Source: JANQSP01 sp965203935 (GTDB lineage: Bacteria > Bdellovibrionota > Bdellovibrionia > Bdellovibrionales > UBA1609). Taken from it: 64,000 nucleotides of DNA. This document shows, piece by piece, positions 17,833-28,300 of the stretch. The position numbers were made by a program, and so were the translations under genes. The notes below the pieces were generated by a model. That model saw only the letters and a program-made list of their open reading frames with translations, made no database searches and was not told where the DNA came from. The DNA lies in contig OZ241921.1 of NCBI GenBank assembly GCA_965203935.1, positions 434,001 to 498,000 on the forward strand. Direction: 5' to 3'. The first letter of the stretch is position 1. Every line of letters starts with the position of its first letter.

Positions 17833-18909
17833 TCAAGTTTTATTACGCGTTCTGAATAATTGTTCTGCGATTTGAAGGCCGTTTAAGGCGGCGCCTTTTC
17901 GTAAATTGTCACCTGCCAGCCACATCATCCAGCTTTTGCCCTTCTCCCCCGGAACCGGGCGGATCCGCCCTGCAAACACATCATCTTTACCGTCCACAAA
18001 GCGTTGATGAGGCAAATGTCCTTTTGATAAAACAGTCAAACCCTTTTGTTTTTCCAAAACTTTTGTTATCTCCGTAATGTTTGCCGGTTTTTTAAAAGTG
18101 ACTGTTACAGCCTCTCCGTGGCCGTTAAAAGTGGGCACACGAACAGCCGTCGCGCTGATTTTTAAGTCAGGCAGATTCAGGATTTTTTTGGTCTCCCTCA
18201 TAAGTTTTGCCTCTTCTGTGGAAAAGCCTTCTTCGTTAAGGGCCCCTATTTGTGGAATACAGTTAAAAGCGGAAGATTTATCCTCTGAGGAAAGAACAAG
18301 AAGGCTTTTTTGCCCGCGCGCTTTTTCGGCTGGATTTGCCCGCCCCCCCGCTTTTTCGAAAATTCTCCCGCTTTCTTCGTTCAGGATCGCCTGCGATTCC
18401 TTTTTCAAAAGATCTACGGCCTTTTTTCCGGCCCCGCTTAAGGACTGATAAGAAGACACATTAACGGACTTCAGCCCAAACTCTAAATTAAGGGGTTTTA
18501 GGGCCAAAACCAGTTGAATAGTGGAGCAGTTGGGGTTGGCGATAATAAAGCCCCTTCTTCGATCTGATAATTCCCACCCGTTTACTTCCGGCACGATAAG
18601 CGGGACTTCTTTTTTCATACGAAAGGCGGAGGAATTGTCAATCACCACCGCGCCCGCCCTTACCGCATGGTCCGCCCACTTCCGGCTGACCTGCTCCCCG
18701 GCGGAAAAAAAGACGATATCCAGCCCAAGAAAACAAGCCTCCCTGAGGCTTTGCACCTGCAATTTACGCCCGCGAAAAGATAATTTTCTTCCTTCACTTT
18801 TTGAACCGGCAAAAAGTCTAAGTTCTTTTACCGGAAAGCGCCTTTCCTTTAGCAGGGTAAAAAATTTTTGACCAACCAAGCCGGTGGCGCCTACAATAGC
18901 TGTATTCAT
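17833..18909 (-). CDS. asd: aspartate-semialdehyde dehydrogenase
   Basis: Reduces aspartyl phosphate to aspartate semialdehyde, the branch point to lysine/diaminopimelate, threonine and methionine. The NADP-binding start reads MNTAIVGATGLVGQKF. The catalytic cysteine is in NPNCSTIQLVLAL (about residue 129), and substrate-binding blocks such as IPQIGALNEEGFSTEE follow. Length is 358 aa. DapD, at 53.7 kb in this window, acts further along the diaminopimelate route. Confidence 0.95.
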   Translation of the reverse strand: MNTAIVGATGLVGQKFFTLLKERRFPVKELRLFAGSKSEGRKLSFRGRKLQVQSLREACFLGLDIVFFSAGEQVSRKWADHAVRAGAVVIDNSSAFRMKKEVPLIVPEVNGWELSDRRRGFIIANPNCSTIQLVLALKPLNLEFGLKSVNVSSYQSLSGAGKKAVDLLKKESQAILNEESGRIFEKAGGRANPAEKARGQKSLLVLSSEDKSSAFNCIPQIGALNEEGFSTEEAKLMRETKKILNLPDLKISATAVRVPTFNGHGEAVTVTFKKPANITEITKVLEKQKGLTVLSKGHLPHQRFVDGKDDVFAGRIRPVPGEKGKSWMMWLAGDNLRKGAALNGLQIAEQLFRTRNKT

Positions 18910-19054
18910 AGTATTATATGCTTATAAAGCTCCGGCGAAAAGAGTCAAGCGGGCCTTGTTTTTTCGTTTGCTTTTTATTTACGGCCCATTTAAAATAAAG
19001 GCCTGTTGCTGTCTCAAAGGCTTGGGGTAAAGGCAAAAATAACAATGTATTTAC

Positions 19055-19083
19055 TTGAAATATTTGGATTTTTTGTCTATTGT
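19055..19083 (+). promoter_or_regulatory. predicted sigma-70-type promoter for the DsbA-like gene
   Basis: TTGAAA at 19055-19060 and TATTGT at 19078-19083 are separated by 17 bp, about 38 bp before the start codon. This is a consensus-like match with no experimental support. Confidence 0.5.
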
Positions 19084-19121
19084 AACAGAAAATCATTAAC
19101 TTTTAACAAAAGGGGATCAAA

Positions 19122-19943
19122 GTGAAAAAATCAGTTTTTCGTGTATTGTCTGCCGGGTGTGCCGTGTTGTTTCTGACCGGTTGTGGTCCGGTGTTCTTAA
19201 AAAAGATGCTGAAGGATAATCCTGAAATCGTGACGGAATCCATTAGAAGCAACCCGGAAGTGTATATGGAGGCTCTGGCGGAGGCTCAGCGCCAATATAT
19301 GACAAAAAGAAGAAAAAAACAGCAGGAACAAGAAATGGCCACCCGTGAGGAGGAATGTAAAAACCCGAAAAAGCCGGAAATGAAAGACTCCCGCGTGTAT
19401 TTTGGCAAAAAATCCGCTCCCATTACCATTGTGGAATACTCCGACTTTCAGTGTGGCTACTGCGCTAAAGCCTCACCCACCATTAAAAGGCTGTTGAAAG
19501 AGTATCCCGACAGAGTGCGGGTGCTTTACAAACATAAACCTCTTTTTCCCGGTTCTGACAGAGCCGCTGAATACTACGAGGCTGTTGGTATGCAGGACTC
19601 CAAAAAGGCCCAGGAATTTCACGACATGGTTTTTGACAGAAAAAGCGAAATAAAAAACGGGGATAAGTTTTTTAAAGAGCTGGCCAAAAAATTAAAAATG
19701 GACATGAACAAACTGGAAAAAGATCTAAGCCTTGCGGGGGATATTATTTCAGCGGACAGAAAAGAAGCGGAAAAGTTTGGTTTCAGCGGCACGCCGGGCT
19801 TTTTGGTCGGGGGTGTGAGCGTTCCAGGAGCCTTGCCTTTTTCTGAGTTTAAAAAGATTTTGGAAGAATGCCATTTTCCCAAATTAAAAGGTGGAAAAAA
19901 AGACCAAAAAGCTGAAGGTAAACAGGCCCCCAAAGCGGGATAA
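19122..19943 (+). CDS. DsbA-like thioredoxin-fold lipoprotein
   Basis: Envelope thiol-disulfide oxidoreductase-like protein. The signal peptide ends in lipobox LTGC (Cys21). A charged helical spacer (about 30-85) leads to YSDFQCGYCAKASPTIKR with the redox pair Cys111/Cys114. A cis-proline motif, SGTPGFLVGG, lies near residue 222. The layout matches DsbA-family proteins fused to a lipoprotein anchor (BdbD/DsbG-like). The start GTG at 19122 is preceded by AAAGGGGAT. Whether it oxidises or isomerises substrates cannot be told. Confidence 0.85.
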   Translation: MKKSVFRVLSAGCAVLFLTGCGPVFLKKMLKDNPEIVTESIRSNPEVYMEALAEAQRQYMTKRRKKQQEQEMATREEECKNPKKPEMKDSRVYFGKKSAPITIVEYSDFQCGYCAKASPTIKRLLKEYPDRVRVLYKHKPLFPGSDRAAEYYEAVGMQDSKKAQEFHDMVFDRKSEIKNGDKFFKELAKKLKMDMNKLEKDLSLAGDIISADRKEAEKFGFSGTPGFLVGGVSVPGALPFSEFKKILEECHFPKLKGGKKDQKAEGKQAPKAG

Positions 19944-19970
19944 AGGCTTTTAACACTTGTTTTCTCTAAT

Positions 19971-20003
19971 AAAAAAGGGCCTGAAATTTCAGGCCCTTTT
20001 TTT
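19971..20003 (+). terminator. Rho-independent terminator
   Basis: AAAAAAGGGCCTGAAA pairs with TTTCAGGCCC, followed by a run of eight T. It lies about 30 bp after the DsbA-like gene and would terminate it before the next small gene. Confidence 0.85.
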
Positions 20004-20042
20004 TGCTTGACACTCATTTAACAGGTCTGTTACTGTAAGCTT

Positions 20043-20279
20043 ATGGAAACAATATCAGAACTTCCGCTCTTGCTGACCGCCGGTATTTTTTTACTGGCTT
20101 TTTTGGCCTTCCTTTTGTCGGGGGTAAACGCCCTGCTCAACGCGAAAATTGAGCCTTTAAAGGACAATCAAGTTCGAATGGAGACAGAAATAAAAGGAAT
20201 ACAATCGGAAATAAAGGAAATACAATCGGAGCAAAAAGAGATAACAGCTAAATTGGACCAGCTCTTGGCTAAATCCTGA
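20043..20279 (+). CDS. small membrane-anchored coiled-coil protein
   Basis: A 78-aa protein of unknown role. An N-terminal membrane helix (about residues 8-30) is followed by a cytoplasmic-like coiled coil with repeated IKGIQSEIKEIQSEQK units. It closely resembles the protein at 61515-61724: both have a KxNQxRME segment after the helix and end in a KLDQLL/KLDQLI segment, so the two are likely paralogues. It sits 7 bp before lipA. Confidence 0.65.
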   Translation: METISELPLLLTAGIFLLAFLAFLLSGVNALLNAKIEPLKDNQVRMETEIKGIQSEIKEIQSEQKEITAKLDQLLAKS

Positions 20280-20286
20280 TATTTTT

Positions 20287-21240
20287 ATGTCTTATAATTC
20301 ACCGGCGCGCAATCAAATAAAACCTCCTTGGCTGAAAGTGCCTCTTCCTTCCGGGGAGGAGTATTTTCGGATCCGAAGGCTCTTAAAATCCCTGAACTTG
20401 GTTACAGTCTGTCAGGAGGCCAACTGCCCCAATATGGCGGAGTGCTGGGGGGGCGGCACAGCCACTATTATGCTCATGGGGGACATTTGCACCCGCGGGT
20501 GTCGCTTTTGCAATGTCAAAACCGGAAACCCCAAGGGCCTGCTGGACAGTCAAGAGCCTTTTAAAGTGGCGGAGGCGGTTTCAAAAATGGGCTTGGAGTA
20601 TGTAGTGCTTACCTCAGTGGACCGGGACGATTTGCCGGATGAAGGGGCCGGACACTTTGCCAAGACCATTCGTTATTTAAAGGAAAAAGCCCCCGGCCTT
20701 TTGGTGGAGGTTTTGACACCGGACTTTAAAGGAAAAAGGGCTTGCGTAAACAGGATTTTATCCGCCGGGCCTGATGTGTTTGCGCATAATATAGAAACTG
20801 TGGAAAGGCTTAGCCCCCGGGTGCGAGATAGGCGCGCGGGCTATCGGCAATCCTTAAATGTGCTACAGATGGCTAAAAAAGGCTTTGTAGATGGTAAAGA
20901 CGGCTTGAAATCCCGCAAAGTTTACACAAAAAGCTCTATTATGTTGGGATTGGGCGAAAAAGATGCAGAGGTAGCACAGACTTTAAAGGATTTACGCTCT
21001 GTGGGCTGTGATGTGCTGACCTTCGGCCAATATTTGCGCCCTCAAAAACGGCACCTGCCGGTTGAGGAATATGTAAGCCCTCAAAAATTTAATGAATGGA
21101 AGGATCGCGCCTTGCAAGAGGGTTTTTTATATGTGGCAAGCGGGCCTTTGGTCAGAAGCTCTTACCGGGCGGGCGAGTTTTTTATGAAGGCTTTACTTAA
21201 CAAAGATAAAGGATTAGATAAAAAAACATTCATCAGGTGA
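20287..21240 (+). CDS. lipA: lipoyl synthase
   Basis: Radical-SAM enzyme that inserts two sulfurs into octanoyl groups on E2 and GcvH proteins. The auxiliary cluster motif CQEANCPNMAEC and the SAM cluster motif CTRGCRFCNVKTGNP are both intact. EYVVLTSVDRDDLPDEGA and TKSSIMLGLGE are further family blocks. Length is 317 aa. It stands 15 bp upstream of a lipoyl-domain E2 gene, its likely substrate, so the pair probably form an operon. Confidence 0.97.
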   Translation: MSYNSPARNQIKPPWLKVPLPSGEEYFRIRRLLKSLNLVTVCQEANCPNMAECWGGGTATIMLMGDICTRGCRFCNVKTGNPKGLLDSQEPFKVAEAVSKMGLEYVVLTSVDRDDLPDEGAGHFAKTIRYLKEKAPGLLVEVLTPDFKGKRACVNRILSAGPDVFAHNIETVERLSPRVRDRRAGYRQSLNVLQMAKKGFVDGKDGLKSRKVYTKSSIMLGLGEKDAEVAQTLKDLRSVGCDVLTFGQYLRPQKRHLPVEEYVSPQKFNEWKDRALQEGFLYVASGPLVRSSYRAGEFFMKALLNKDKGLDKKTFIR

Positions 21241-21255
21241 AGTAAAAAAAAGGCT

Positions 21256-22548
21256 ATGAAAACAAAATCTCAAAAAGACAGCTTGGTGCGGGAAATAAAA
21301 CTGCCGGAGTTAGGTGAAGGGGTCACAGAAGGGGAGCTGGTGAAGTGGCTGGTTTCCGAAGGGGATACATTAAATATTGACCGGCCGGTGGCGGAAGTAA
21401 TGACGGACAAAGCTTCTATGGAGGTGCCCTCCCCCTTTGACGGAGAGGTGGAGTCTTTGTTGGTCAAAGAAGGACAAAGCATTCAAGTGGGGCAAAGTAT
21501 TTTGACTCTTAAATCCGCGCCAAAGGAACACACAGAAGATAAAACAAAAGATGAAAGTTCCCCCCCCGCCGGGGAAAAAGAAAAACAAAGCGTCTTAAAA
21601 CCTCCCGTTCAGCCCTCTGCTCCGCCACACTTAAAAGCTGATCCCGATCAAGAAGATCCTTCCGTGTTGGCCACTCCCTTTACCCGAAGGCTTGCCCGTA
21701 ATTTGGCTGTCAGTTTAAGCGGGATTCAAGGCTCAGGCCTTGCCGGCCGGATTACTAAAGAGGATGTTTTAAAATATTCCAAATCCGGGAGAGACTTTGA
21801 ACAAAAAACCTTCACTCATACTTCCCCTTCGGGTTTTTCCATTCCCGCGGAAGATCGGCAAGAAAGAAAGCCCCTTAAAGGGGTAAGAAAAAAAATCGCC
21901 GAAAAAATGCAAGCTTCCAAAAAAGTTATTCCCCATTTTACTTTGTTGCAGTCTGCAGAAGCGGAGGGCTTAGACCGCCTTAAAAATTCCGTAAAAGATA
22001 TGCTGAAAGAAAAAAACATAAAAGTCACTTATCTTTCTTTTGTGATGAAATGCCTTTTGCAAACCGTTAAGGAGTTTCCCGAACTTAATGCCGGTATTGA
22101 TGATTTAGCCAGTGAAATTGTAATTAAAAAATATTATAACTTCGGCTTTGCCGTGGACACACCCCGCGGGCTTTTGGTGCCGGTGATAAAAGATGTGGAT
22201 CAAAAATCCTTGGCTCAGTTAAGCTTTGAAATTCAAACTCTGGCGGAAAAAGCCCGCGCCGGAAATATCCCGCCACAGGATATGAGCGGCGGCACCATTA
22301 CCATCACCAATATCGGCTCTTTGGGCGGGGAGTACGCCACCCCCATTATCAACGCGCCGGAGGCCGCCATTTTAGGAATGTACCGTCTTTATATAAAGCC
22401 CTGTTGGGACGGCTCCGCTTTTGTGCCGAAAAAAACAATGAACTTTTCCCTGACCTGCGATCATCGGCTGATTGACGGCGCGGTCTCAGCCCGCGCGCTT
22501 AAGTTTTTTGTGCAAAAACTGGAAAAACCCTTAAGCCTTTTTATATAA
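21256..22548 (+). CDS. 2-oxoacid dehydrogenase E2 (dihydrolipoyl acyltransferase)
   Basis: E2 core of a pyruvate, branched-chain or 2-oxoglutarate dehydrogenase complex. One lipoyl domain is present (about residues 8-85, lipoyl lysine in TDKASMEVPSPF). A flexible linker follows, then the subunit-binding domain (ATPFTRRLARNL to RITKEDV, about 139-178). The catalytic domain has the active-site HRLIDGAVSARAL near the C-terminus. Length is 430 aa. No E1 is adjacent, and an E3 (lpdA) lies 32 kb away. The exact complex cannot be assigned. Confidence 0.92.
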   Translation: MKTKSQKDSLVREIKLPELGEGVTEGELVKWLVSEGDTLNIDRPVAEVMTDKASMEVPSPFDGEVESLLVKEGQSIQVGQSILTLKSAPKEHTEDKTKDESSPPAGEKEKQSVLKPPVQPSAPPHLKADPDQEDPSVLATPFTRRLARNLAVSLSGIQGSGLAGRITKEDVLKYSKSGRDFEQKTFTHTSPSGFSIPAEDRQERKPLKGVRKKIAEKMQASKKVIPHFTLLQSAEAEGLDRLKNSVKDMLKEKNIKVTYLSFVMKCLLQTVKEFPELNAGIDDLASEIVIKKYYNFGFAVDTPRGLLVPVIKDVDQKSLAQLSFEIQTLAEKARAGNIPPQDMSGGTITITNIGSLGGEYATPIINAPEAAILGMYRLYIKPCWDGSAFVPKKTMNFSLTCDHRLIDGAVSARALKFFVQKLEKPLSLFI

Positions 22549-22592
22549 TCTGCTTGAAAAAACAACAAAAAAGCTTTATAGTATCTTCTATT

Positions 22593-23201
22593 ATGGCATC
22601 CGAGAAAAATCAGAAACAAACAACAGTTCTGTCTTCAGCCACCCCCAACCCTCACTCCATGAAATTCAGTGTAAATCACAACATTGCAGAGGAACATTGG
22701 GAGACAGAAAACATACAGCAGGCCGGCCGTTCCCCTTTGGCGCAAAAAATACTGGGCTTTCCTTGGGCGACAAAGGTTTTTATCGGCCCGGATTTTATCA
22801 CCATAACTAAAGAGGATTGGCTTAAGTGGGATACTTTGACCGAACCTCTTTGTCAGATGATTAAAGAGCATATCACAGCCGGTGAACCTGTGCTTTATCC
22901 CCATGCTACTGATACACCTGCGCAAAGTGATGAAACAAAAGAAGAGGACACTTTAAATCCGGGGCTTGATGACAGCCCGGTGGTGCGAAAAATAAAACAA
23001 ATTTTAAAGCGGGATATTCAACCGGCTGTGGCTTTAGATGGAGGCTTTATCTCCTTTGCCGGTTTTAAAAAGGGCGTTGTTTTTTTAAAAATGAAAGGCG
23101 CTTGTTCCGGTTGTCCCAGTTCCACCGTTACCCTTAAACAAGGGATAGAAACCCATTTAAAAAATCAATTATCCGAAGTGCGGGAAGTGGTGGCTTTATA
23201 G
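22593..23201 (+). CDS. Nfu-type iron-sulfur cluster carrier
   Basis: Fe-S scaffold/carrier protein. The N-terminal Nfu_N domain shows SATPNPHSMKFSVN and FPWATKVFIGPDF. The C-terminal NifU-like domain carries the cluster-binding CSGC in GACSGCPSSTVTLKQGI. The ATG at 22593 gives a typical beginning; a TTG at 22554 would extend it by 13 residues. It follows lipA-E2 closely, which fits because LipA consumes its auxiliary cluster and Nfu proteins can resupply it. Confidence 0.88.
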   Translation: MASEKNQKQTTVLSSATPNPHSMKFSVNHNIAEEHWETENIQQAGRSPLAQKILGFPWATKVFIGPDFITITKEDWLKWDTLTEPLCQMIKEHITAGEPVLYPHATDTPAQSDETKEEDTLNPGLDDSPVVRKIKQILKRDIQPAVALDGGFISFAGFKKGVVFLKMKGACSGCPSSTVTLKQGIETHLKNQLSEVREVVAL

Positions 23202-23291
23202 GCTTAAAGTCCTGTCTTTATTGAATTTTTTTAATGATTTTCGCGTAAAATCTTGATAAGTCGAGACTTTGGACTCAGGGGAGAAATTATA

Positions 23292-25382
23292 ATGTCAGGG
23301 CAAATATTGTATTTTAGAGATCTAAAGGCAAATTGGTTTTTTGTATTTTTTGGTTTTTTGACAGTGCTTTTTCTGACCGTACCCTGTGTGTTCGCTCAGC
23401 CAAATAAAACCGGCGATTTTCATATTTGTTATTTTTCCCTTAACAACGAAAAAGAAGTTTTAGAAATGAAAAAATTTACAAAGAAAATTAAACAACACAC
23501 CCATTGCTCCATTTCCGTTCAGGAGTATCTTACCGAAGGGGATAACCCGGAAGAGTCTTTTAAAAAAATGGTGGAAAGCGGCGCGCGCTGTGATGGACTG
23601 GTTATCTCCGGCCACCACACCGGTTCTTTTGGAGGCAAAAGAGCTTCAGGTTCTTTGGGAATTGATTTTTTAGAAAAGCTTTCCTGTGATGAGAAATATT
23701 CCAAATGGTTTAGCCGGGTGAATGCGCTTTGGCTTCAAGGGTGCCGGACCCTCGGCACGGGAGAGGTGGTTATTGATGATGATAGAGAAAACTCTGCCGA
23801 CTATCACACAAGAAGGGTGGGGGAGGTGCTTAATGAGGACCACTTGGAGCAATCCTTTGCAGATCTGAATATAGAGTTTTCCGCCACTTTGGATCAAGAT
23901 AACCCTCTTTCCTCCCGTTATTTAAGGGTTTTTCCGGGAGCGAGCGTTTTTGGTTGGACCAAAACCGCCCCCGGGGAAAAAGCGGGAAGCCAGTACTCCA
24001 TTCCCTTTCATATAGCGCATATATCCCGCATTATCAACAATCAAGATGCCTTGCCGTCAGACAGCCCCATAAAAGGAACATGGACCAAAGATTCAGCGGT
24101 GCAATATTTAAACAGTATGCTGAGTGTATTAAATAATAAAGTGGGTGCTCAGTGTAAAGATTTTGCTGTTCAAGCTTGGATTGATCACGGAAGAGTAAGG
24201 GATCAATCCACGGAATACGGTTTTTACAACCCGGACTTAAATGCTTTTAAACCCTTAATAAACACTCAAGACCCTGTTTTGACAAAGGCCTGGTTTTTGG
24301 ACTGTCTTCTCAAAAACACTAAAGGAAAAGATTTTTTAAAGACTTTGGATGAAGTTTTAAAAGATCCGAATCTTATCCGTTATACTTATAACTCCTTGTT
24401 GGAAAGACTGCAAAATTTAAAAGAAGAAGATCAAAAGCTTTACGCTCAAACAATAAAAAAATTAAGAAGCAACAGGGCTTTAAAAACTTTTTTATCCAAA
24501 AAGCTCACCGGCAAAAGTCTTGGGATTTTAAGAAAGATAGATTACTTGGCTTTTTATGAGGAAGTGTACGGGGAAAAACAAAAAATAAGATCTGTCCTTG
24601 TGGATAAAGCGCTTAAGGTTTTTGACGAAGTTCCCTCTAACACTTATGATGAAAGGGACTATAAAACAACTTTACTTGAATCACTCGAAAAGCACGGATA
24701 CTTAAAAAATGAAAAAGGCTTAAACTTATTAAAAAAATTAGCGGAGGATCCGGCTTTAAAAAAAATCGCAATTGAAATGGCGGGCAGGGTAGGGGGGGTA
24801 AAAGCTCTTCCTCTTTTGGAACAAGGGATAAAGGACAGTCGTTCTGCAGTAAGGAGTATGGCTATATTCGGGGCAAGTGATATAGGGGTAAAAGCTTTGC
24901 CTATTTTTGAACAAGGGATAAAAGACAGTGATTCTTGGGTAAGAAACTTTGCTGCATACTGGGCGGGAAAGTTAGGGGTAAAAGCTTTACCTATTTTGGA
25001 ACAAGGGATGAAGGACAGTGTTGCCAGTGTGCGGTCTAATGCCATAAAGTCAGCAGGCTGGTTTTTCGGCGCATCAGACGCCTTGCATATTTTGGAACAA
25101 GGGATGAAGGATAGTGATTTTACGGTAAGAATGGAGACTGCATACTCGGCAGGCAGGTGGGGGGTAAAAGCTATTCCCTTTTTGTTGAACAAAGGACTTA
25201 GAGATGAAAATATTGAAGTAAGGAATACGACAATGGACTCCATCAGAGATATGGGAATTACAGCTCTTCCCATGTTGAGGAAGGCTCTAAACAATCCTCA
25301 AAATTACAAAATAAAGCGTCATATTAATATAATGATTAAATATATCGAACAAGATCAACAGTTCGAAGAAAACCGACAATAA
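23292..25382 (+). CDS. secreted CHAT/caspase-like protein with HEAT repeats
   Basis: The N-terminal signal peptide ends near VPCVFAQ (start ATG 23292, site AGGGGAG). Residues 40-220 look like a CHAT/caspase-fold peptidase. GLVISGHHTGSFGG (His108/His109) and ALWLQGCRTLG (Cys151) lie in the order and spacing of a His-Cys dyad. A long helical stretch follows. About residues 490-680 form five or more 37-residue HEAT repeats with a VKALPxxEQGxKDS core. A protein-cleaving envelope role is inferred, not shown. The 3' end overlaps the convergent helicase gene by 28 bp. Confidence 0.65.
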   Translation: MSGQILYFRDLKANWFFVFFGFLTVLFLTVPCVFAQPNKTGDFHICYFSLNNEKEVLEMKKFTKKIKQHTHCSISVQEYLTEGDNPEESFKKMVESGARCDGLVISGHHTGSFGGKRASGSLGIDFLEKLSCDEKYSKWFSRVNALWLQGCRTLGTGEVVIDDDRENSADYHTRRVGEVLNEDHLEQSFADLNIEFSATLDQDNPLSSRYLRVFPGASVFGWTKTAPGEKAGSQYSIPFHIAHISRIINNQDALPSDSPIKGTWTKDSAVQYLNSMLSVLNNKVGAQCKDFAVQAWIDHGRVRDQSTEYGFYNPDLNAFKPLINTQDPVLTKAWFLDCLLKNTKGKDFLKTLDEVLKDPNLIRYTYNSLLERLQNLKEEDQKLYAQTIKKLRSNRALKTFLSKKLTGKSLGILRKIDYLAFYEEVYGEKQKIRSVLVDKALKVFDEVPSNTYDERDYKTTLLESLEKHGYLKNEKGLNLLKKLAEDPALKKIAIEMAGRVGGVKALPLLEQGIKDSRSAVRSMAIFGASDIGVKALPIFEQGIKDSDSWVRNFAAYWAGKLGVKALPILEQGMKDSVASVRSNAIKSAGWFFGASDALHILEQGMKDSDFTVRMETAYSAGRWGVKAIPFLLNKGLRDENIEVRNTTMDSIRDMGITALPMLRKALNNPQNYKIKRHINIMIKYIEQDQQFEENRQ

Positions 25383-28300
25383 ATATTCATAAGCTCCATA
25401 TTTGGAATGGAAAAAACATGGCTGTCCGCCAAATCCGGTGAGCCGATAATAAGTGAAAGACAGCGCGCGCGCGACAAAGCCACATTCAAACGATTTTTGT
25501 TCAGTAAAAAAGAAATTCCCCGGGGCGCGTCTTGAAGGGTGGAAGCCGTAAGGGAGACAATACAAACCGGCGCCTCTTGGCCTTGAAATTTATCCACAGA
25601 AGCAATGCGGGGGTTTTGTATATAGCTTAATTCCCGCTTTAAGCAGGCCACCTGCACATTATAAGGGGCTACAATAAGAATATCCTCTGTGGTAAGGGGG
25701 GATGTTTTGCCTTTTTGGTTAATCCATTTCGCAGTTAAAAGGGTTTTGTATATGTCGGAGATAAGTTTGGCCTCTTCTTTCGAGCTGTGGCTGTTCCCGG
25801 AATGTGAAACCGGGATAAAACAAATCCCGGTTTCAGGAAGACGAAAGCCCGCGCTTTCTTGCCTTAAAGGAAACAGAATTTTCTGCCCATTGGTGGAAGA
25901 ATGGCTTTTGAGCTTTCCTTCGTAAAAGCAGTCTGAAACCACCCGGCATATCGCCGGGTGCATGCGATAAGACAAAGGCAAAAACACCCCTTTTTCTTTT
26001 GAAATTGTAACCTCACCGCCTGTGTAATAAGTAAGGGCCGAAAGGCCCGATTCCCCGGGATGCACGGCTTGAACAGGCTGGTCCAGCTGATTTTGATCGC
26101 CAATCAGAATGATATTGTTCGTTGCCCTTCCTGCAGAAATCATATTGGCGAGGCTTAACTGGGAAGCTTCGTCCACGAACAAATAATCATAAGTGTTTTC
26201 CTGCTCCGCACGGGAAAAGAAAAAGACTGTTCCGGCTGTAACTTCTGCATTTTTTACAGCTCCCGCGCCCTCCACCAGATCCACCGGCAGGTTTTGAAAA
26301 AAATTTTGTTCTTCTTCTTTGTTTTGGGAATCTTTTACTTTTTGACAGGTAAAGCTTAGCCCTTCTTTGTTTTGCTGAAATATCATTTTTAACATATTTA
26401 ATATGGCTTTATGGGAATGAGCTGTAACCCCCACTTTTTTTCCCGCTTTTATGAGGTTTAAAATAATGCGGGCTGAAGTATAGGTTTTGCCCGCCCCCGG
26501 GGGGCCTTGGATGCAAAAAACAGAGTGGTTTAATTTTAATAAAAGGCTTGATATTTCTTCCACAATTTGTTTTTTGTCTGAAATAAGCGGGCCTTTATAC
26601 CCGATAAGATCAGGGGCTTTTTTAAGCAAAAGATCATAAAGACATTTTTTTAAACCCATAAAAGGAGAAGCCCGGGAAAAATCCCCGGCGGTTTTTAAAA
26701 GAGACTTAAGTAAATTATTTTTATAAAAATCATTTTTTTTGATTGTCAGGGTAAAAGTTTTGTTGTGAGGAAGCTTTGCCCCGGCGGTTTGTGATTTAAG
26801 CCATAGGCTTCCTTCTATAAGATCCAGCGATAAAATTTTGTAGCTGTCCCAAACATTATCCCGGTTTTCCAATAAAGTAACCAAGTCGTTTTCTTTTAAA
26901 GAAATTTCCTGCTCCCTTTCAAATTGAATTTTATGGTTGTCCCGCGCGCTTTCCGTCACCCGGCAGTCTGTGATAACCTGTCCGTCCTCCAGCATTTCCT
27001 CCGCGTTCATTTCCAAGTGGGAAAAGTAATCCCACCAGCCGGGTTTATCCTCCCGAATATGAAACTTAAGCAGTTCAGCCAAGATAGAGCAGGTGTAAGA
27101 AACTTCATCCTCTTTTTTTATGTGAGAGATGTTTTGAGTAAAATTTATTTTTGCAGGCAAGGCTTGTTTTAAAAGCTCTTCAGCTTTTGAGAAACACTCC
27201 GCCTTAAGCCCGCCGGTCGGAGTTTGCTCCTTATCTTTTTTTAAAGGGATATACTGAATTTTATTTTCTTTTTGAATATTTAAAAGAAACCGCCTTAGCT
27301 TTTTTACGGAAGAGCAGTTTTTCTGATTATAAGCCTTAATTTTTTGTAAAAACGGGGAGTTTTCACTTGCAGAGGTTTTTTTTGCAGGGTCTTTGTTTTG
27401 AAGAGGCTTGTTTTGGGAATTAAGAAAATGAAAAAAGCACAAAGCCGCCTGACTTTTTGTTTTTATACAATGTGAAGCTGTAGGATCTTTCGATTTTTCT
27501 GTAAAAGTGTTGTGTGTCAAGCCCTCCTCTCCCTCGCGAAAGCGTGGGTCATTAGTGCTGTCTTTTTTTGTATCATAAAGCTTTTCCACTTCCTTAAGGG
27601 AATAGGAAAACACACCCACCCGCAAAGATTGCTTAAGAATGCGCTGTAAATTGACAAAGGTTTGATGTCTTAGCAGGGTATCCACCTCTTTTTCTTTTGT
27701 TCCGTATTTACCCATAAGTTTTTTTATGGCTGCCAGTTCATAATGTCCGTAGTGGTAAATGTGCGATCCATGATATTTGTGAAAGTGTTTATGCAATTTG
27801 TTCAAGTAGTTTTGAAAAGCGCTTTTTTCTTCTTCTTCACTTAAAGCCCAAACGGGGATATATCGCTCCTGAAGGATAGTGCCGTACAAGTACTCCATCC
27901 CCTCCATTCCTAAAATGGGATGGCCTTCCATACATAAAAACAGATCCGCCGGGTGGGGAGGAGGGAGCATCTCCAAGCCCTTTTTCTTGCCGGTATGGGG
28001 AATAAGTTTATAAAGCGGCTTTTTTTTTCCACGCGAATTAAGTTGGATTTCGGCTTGTTCTTTTAAAGCTCTAAAAGTAAGCGCCGGTATGCCTTTAACG
28101 GGTTTTTTGTCTTTGTACAAAGTTAGATCGGTCAATTTGTTAAGCCCCTTTCTTTTTAACAAAACCGAGTGGGTGGAGCGTATACCCGCCACAAGGGAAA
28201 TATCCTCAGCCCTTTGCCGTGTTTTTTCAGCAAAAAAGCTCCAGTCCCTGTGCTCCGCCTGTTTTTCCGGAAGGGGGATATGTTTTTCTGAAAAAGATTC

